Below are positions 60,966 to 64,000 of a stretch of DNA of 64,000 nt, piece by piece (within the stretch, counting starts at the first letter, position 1; every line of letters starts with the position of its first letter). Source of the stretch: Tabrizicola_A sp964393035 (GTDB taxonomy: Bacteria > Pseudomonadota > Alphaproteobacteria > Rhodobacterales > Rhodobacteraceae). The stretch covers positions 1 through 64,000 of the forward strand of contig CAYMRX010000003.1 in the NCBI GenBank assembly GCA_964393035.1, read 5' to 3'. Both the position numbers and the translations under genes were made by a program. A model generated the notes under the pieces. That model saw only the letters and a list, made by a program, of their open reading frames with translations, did no database searches and was not told where the DNA came from.

Positions 60966-61913
60966 CTACTTGTATTCGATCAGCCCGGCCCGTTTGCCGC
61001 GAAGCCGCGTCAGGTAATACCCCATCGCGCCGCGCGCCTCGGCAAACTTGCCCAATAGGCTGAAGCTGGCCCAAACCCAGCCCTCCCGCCGCGCCAGTCG
61101 CAAGAGTTGCAGCGGATAGGCCAGCGCGAACAGCCACGCCGCCGGATGGATCATCCCCAAGGCCACGATCCCCACAGGCAGAGCCGCGCCCCAGATCAGC
61201 GCCCGCCGCGTTTCGGCCCCCCAATGCGAAAAGCCATGCAGTGCCGCACCTTCGGCAAAGGCATGCCCCGCCCGGACGGCACGTTTCCACCACTGCGAAA
61301 AGCGCATCATCGCCGCGTCATGCAGCGTCATTTCCGCGTCGATGCGCCAGACCTCGCCCCCAGCCGCGCGCAGCCTGCGGCACAGGTCCGGTTCCTCGCC
61401 CGCGATCAGGCTGGCCTCATAGCCCCCCACGGCCTGCACCGCCGCGAACCGCATCAGCGCGTCCCCCCCGCAGGCCAAGGCCGGACCCACAGGCGTATCC
61501 CATTCCCGGTCGGCCAAGGCGTTGTAGATCGAAGCCGCCGGAAACCGCTCACGCCTGCGGCCACACAGGACCACGGCTGCGGGATGCGCCGCAAACCCCG
61601 CCAGCGCCGCCGCGATCCATCCGGGCTGCACCGCGCAATCGCCATCGACCAGTTGCACGAATTCTGGCGGGTCACCGGCCAGCAGCGCCAGCCCCGCATT
61701 GCGCGCCCGCGCGGCGGTAAAAGGCTGCCCCATATCCAGCACCACCACCTCGGCCCCCGCCGCCTGCGCCGCCTTGACCGACCCGTCGGTGGAGCCGCTG
61801 TCGACATAGACCAACCGCCGAACCTGACCGCTCAACGAGGCCAGACAGGTGACAAGCCGGGCGCCTTCGTTGCGCCCGATCACCACCGCGTCCACCACCG
61901 AAACCTCCGCCAT
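60966..61913 (-). CDS. Family 2 glycosyltransferase
   Basis: A 315-residue enzyme. The N-terminal GT-A fold has DAVVIGRNEG, YVDSGSTDGS and the nucleotide-sugar/metal-binding LVDGDCAV, and LADREWDTPVGPALACGGD and GEEPDLCRRLR follow. The C-terminus has hydrophobic segments, so membrane association is likely. The acceptor is unknown; the polysaccharide-export genes beyond suggest exopolysaccharide or cell-envelope glycan synthesis. The start at 61913 matches the usual N-terminus; a possible start at 61952 adds 13 residues. Confidence 0.82.
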   Translation of the reverse strand: MAEVSVVDAVVIGRNEGARLVTCLASLSGQVRRLVYVDSGSTDGSVKAAQAAGAEVVVLDMGQPFTAARARNAGLALLAGDPPEFVQLVDGDCAVQPGWIAAALAGFAAHPAAVVLCGRRRERFPAASIYNALADREWDTPVGPALACGGDALMRFAAVQAVGGYEASLIAGEEPDLCRRLRAAGGEVWRIDAEMTLHDAAMMRFSQWWKRAVRAGHAFAEGAALHGFSHWGAETRRALIWGAALPVGIVALGMIHPAAWLFALAYPLQLLRLARREGWVWASFSLLGKFAEARGAMGYYLTRLRGKRAGLIEYK

Positions 61914-62166
61914 CCTGCCCTGCCAAAAATGCCGCTGCCATGGCTTTGCCACGTTTGCCCAAGCTTCGCCACACTTTGCTTTTTGCAGCCATTTCTGCTA
62001 ATCCTCACCTTGCTGGGCGGGGGCCCGGGCGATTCCTTTCGAACCACGGCGCAGAATGTGCCGCAGGGCGTTTGGGGCCAAACGGGCATCACGCCCGCCG
62101 CAAGGCGGGTCCAATTTACAACGGCGCAGGCATTACGGCCTGGTCGGAAATGGAGCCGGGCCTGAG

Positions 62167-63102
62167 ATGTCCAGACACGAGATCTTGTTGCAACGCCCCG
62201 TCTGGCGCGAAAATATGGAGTTTTCGGCCATGACCGAAGACAAATCGGAAGACCGTCATATGGCGCGCGGTATGGTCGCCTCGCTGTTTCGCCCCGGCCA
62301 GACCGTCGCCCATCCGCCGATGACGCTGGATCTGATCAAGGGGCGCGAGATCTTTACCGCGCCGCTGGCACCGCTTTGCGTCAATCCTGCCAAGGTCTGG
62401 GAATCGCTGTCGCCGGTGCAGTTGGTAGCGGAAAAATTGACTGGAAACGGTTTGTTTCCAATTTCTTCCCAACAGCCTGCCGCCCTTGCCATCGATCAGT
62501 TGCGATCCAAGCTTTTGCATGGGCTGGGCGCGCAGGGCTGGAAACGCATTGCCGTCACATCGCCGACCCATGGCTGCGGCAAAAGCGTTGTCGCCACCAA
62601 CCTTGCGCTGTCTTTGGCCCGCCGTCAGGCCAGTCGCACCGCACTGGTTGACCTTGACCTGCGCAGCCCCAATCTGGCCAATCTTCTCGGGCTGAGCGAT
62701 GCGCCGGATCTGGCCGATTTCCTGACCGGCGAGCAGCCCTTGGAATCCGTATTCCGCCGCTTTGGCCGCACGCTGGCGCTCGGCCTGAACAAAAGCCCGG
62801 TCGATATGGCAGCAGAGGCGCTGCACAACCCGGATACGGTCGAAGCACTGGCCGCCATGGTCGAACAGCTGGACCCCGAGGTGGTGATCTACGACATGCC
62901 GCCCGCCCTTGGCAGCGATGACCTTTTGGCCATGGCCCCCTCTTTGGATGCGGTTCTGCTGATCGTTGACGGCACCAAGACCTCCCCCGACGAGGTGCGC
63001 GCCTGCGAGCGGTTGCTGCAAGACCGCATCCCCCTGATGGGCGTGGTTCTGAACCGCGCGCAGGACCGGGTCATGCAGCATCACGCCTATGGCAAGGCTT
63101 GA
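62167..63102 (+). CDS. CpsD/CapB-like tyrosine-kinase-type ATPase for polysaccharide synthesis
   Basis: A 311-residue protein of the MinD/ParA-like BY-kinase fold. Walker A is SPTHGCGKSVVATNLA, Walker A' is ALVDLDLRSPNLA, and the DMPPALGSDDL region follows. It partners chain-length proteins such as the next gene in exopolysaccharide export. The usual C-terminal tyrosine cluster is missing (only one Tyr near the end), so it may act as an ATPase rather than an autophosphorylating kinase. The start at 62167 is preferred; 62215 and 62230 are alternatives. Divergent from the glycosyltransferase gene. Confidence 0.82.
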   Translation: MSRHEILLQRPVWRENMEFSAMTEDKSEDRHMARGMVASLFRPGQTVAHPPMTLDLIKGREIFTAPLAPLCVNPAKVWESLSPVQLVAEKLTGNGLFPISSQQPAALAIDQLRSKLLHGLGAQGWKRIAVTSPTHGCGKSVVATNLALSLARRQASRTALVDLDLRSPNLANLLGLSDAPDLADFLTGEQPLESVFRRFGRTLALGLNKSPVDMAAEALHNPDTVEALAAMVEQLDPEVVIYDMPPALGSDDLLAMAPSLDAVLLIVDGTKTSPDEVRACERLLQDRIPLMGVVLNRAQDRVMQHHAYGKA

Positions 63103-63105
63103 CCC

Positions 63106-64000
63106 ATGGGGCAGATCCAGTCGTTTGACGAGTTGCTGAACTTTCTCGCCCGCCGCCGCACCCTTATTCTGGCGGTGGCGATCATCGGCGCGCTTTTGTC
63201 AGCCCTTTACGCCAAATCGCGCCCTGACAATTTTGAAACCGCGGCGGTCATTCAGGTGCAAAGTGCCGCGGTGCAAGGCACAGAGGCGCAGCGCGTCAGT
63301 GTCGCCGCCGCCACCTTGCAAGCGATCGAGCAGCAATTGACCACGCGCGAGAATCTGACCGCCGCGATCGAACGCCACAAGCTTTATGCAGGCCTGCCCC
63401 TGTCCATGGATAAAAAGATCGACCTGCTGCGGGCCTCGGTCAGTTTTCAAGCGGTCGATTCCGCGGCCGGGCAAGCCTATGGCGAGGCGCGGAATCTTTC
63501 CGCCATCCTTGTCTTCGCCCGCATGGGCGAGGCCGATCTTGCCGCCCGCATTGCCAATGATTTTGCACAAAGCCTGTTGGACATGTCTGCCGCCAACCAG
63601 CGCAGCAAGGCCGATCAGAATGTGGCCTTCTTCCGGGAGGAGGTGGACCGGATCGGCCGGGATATCGCCCGGCTGGAGGCCGAGACTGCAGCCTACAAGA
63701 ATGAAAACGCCGGGGCCTTGCCGGAGCTGCGCGATGCAAAGCGCGATGAGCTGGTGAATCTGGACACCGATCTGCGCCAGTTGCGGCAAGACCGCGTCGC
63801 GCTAGAGGGCGAGACGGCCCAGATCAACGCAAAGGCAACGCTGCGGGAAACCGACCGCCGCGCGCTGGAGGACATCGCCGCCCGGCTCGCCGTGGTTGAC
63901 GCGCAACTGGCCAGTGCCACGGCGCGTTCGGACGCGTTGCAGGCCGAACTGGCCACCTCGCCCGAGGTGGAGCGTGTATTGGCGGGCTATGAGCGGCAAC
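63106..64000 (+). CDS. Wzz/GumC-type polysaccharide chain-length protein (cut by window end)
   Basis: The first 298 residues of a protein that runs off the window. It starts MGQIQSFDELLNFLARRRT, followed by a transmembrane helix (LILAVAIIGALLSALYA), a Wzz-like domain (AAVIQVQSAAVQGTEAQ) and long coiled-coil helices (residues about 190-298). Proteins of this type set the length of exopolysaccharide or O-antigen chains with a CpsD-like partner. It begins 3 bp after the ATPase gene. Confidence 0.85.
   Translation, partial: MGQIQSFDELLNFLARRRTLILAVAIIGALLSALYAKSRPDNFETAAVIQVQSAAVQGTEAQRVSVAAATLQAIEQQLTTRENLTAAIERHKLYAGLPLSMDKKIDLLRASVSFQAVDSAAGQAYGEARNLSAILVFARMGEADLAARIANDFAQSLLDMSAANQRSKADQNVAFFREEVDRIGRDIARLEAETAAYKNENAGALPELRDAKRDELVNLDTDLRQLRQDRVALEGETAQINAKATLRETDRRALEDIAARLAVVDAQLASATARSDALQAELATSPEVERVLAGYERQ

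Overview
The window is a high-GC chromosomal segment that looks like a member of the Rhodobacterales (Rhodobacter/Paracoccaceae type alphaproteobacteria). The clues are an alphaproteobacterial flagellar regulon with FlbT, FlaF, MotE, DUF1217 and an SltF-like lytic transglycosylase; a ccoNOQP/ccoGHIS cbb3 oxidase block with FnrL-type boxes; a TrcR (DUF1013) regulator; and a linked dnaA and rpsT. No rRNA, tRNA, CRISPR array, insertion sequence or prophage was seen.

Layout. 1-3.3 kb: the first 17 codons of tuf (EF-Tu) on the minus strand, a conserved lipoprotein, a RidA-like protein coupled to a CorA-like transporter, a palindromic repeat, and a GntR/FCD regulator. 3.5-11 kb: a type I secretion operon of a compact BapA-prefix/Ig-repeat adhesin, a TolC-like outer-membrane lipoprotein, an ABC transporter with a degenerate C39 domain, and an HlyD-type adaptor. 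11.1-42.5 kb: one large flagellar island of about 30 genes in several back-to-back operons: motB-flgE-flgK-flgL-flgI; fliF-fliH-fliN-fliP; fliL-orf-motE-motA-orf740-sltF-flhA-fliR-flhB-orf; flgB-flgC-fliE-fliQ-flgF-flgG-flgA-flgH-fliL2; fliI; fliC-flaF-flbT-DUF1217; flgJ-like and a chaperone-like ORF; fliK-flgD. fliG and fliM are not in the window. 42.5-49 kb: housekeeping genes ubiE-ubiB, mutM, an enoyl-CoA hydratase, rpsT and dnaA. 49-59.3 kb: cbb3 oxidase genes ccoNOQP and the assembly genes ccoGHIS (including a 52-residue ccoS), separated by a LysR gene and a divergent 49-codon ORF, plus a divergent universal stress protein gene. 59.4-64 kb: trcR, an RNase T2, a family 2 glycosyltransferase, a CpsD-like ATPase and a Wzz-like chain-length protein cut by the window end.

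How the parts work together. The island supplies the hook, rod, export apparatus, stator and filament of one flagellum. Candidate CtrA-like sites (TTAA-N7-TTAA type) lie in several of its intergenic regions. The secretion operon ends 136 bp before motB on the same strand, so attachment and motility genes are adjacent. The oxidase block carries five blocks of respiratory control: two FNR-type boxes between ccoN and the stress-protein gene, one before ccoG, a near-duplicate of the latter at the end of the LysR gene, and a LysR terminator between these last two.

Most worth a second look: the duplicated FNR box plus terminator between lysR and ccoG, which predicts a short anaerobic transcript of about 120 nt; the lysR/49-codon ORF module lodged inside the cco locus; the 740-residue periplasmic protein translationally coupled to motA, which may play the MotC role; and the compact adhesin next to the motor genes. 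All functional statements are from reading the sequence and family knowledge; no searches were run.
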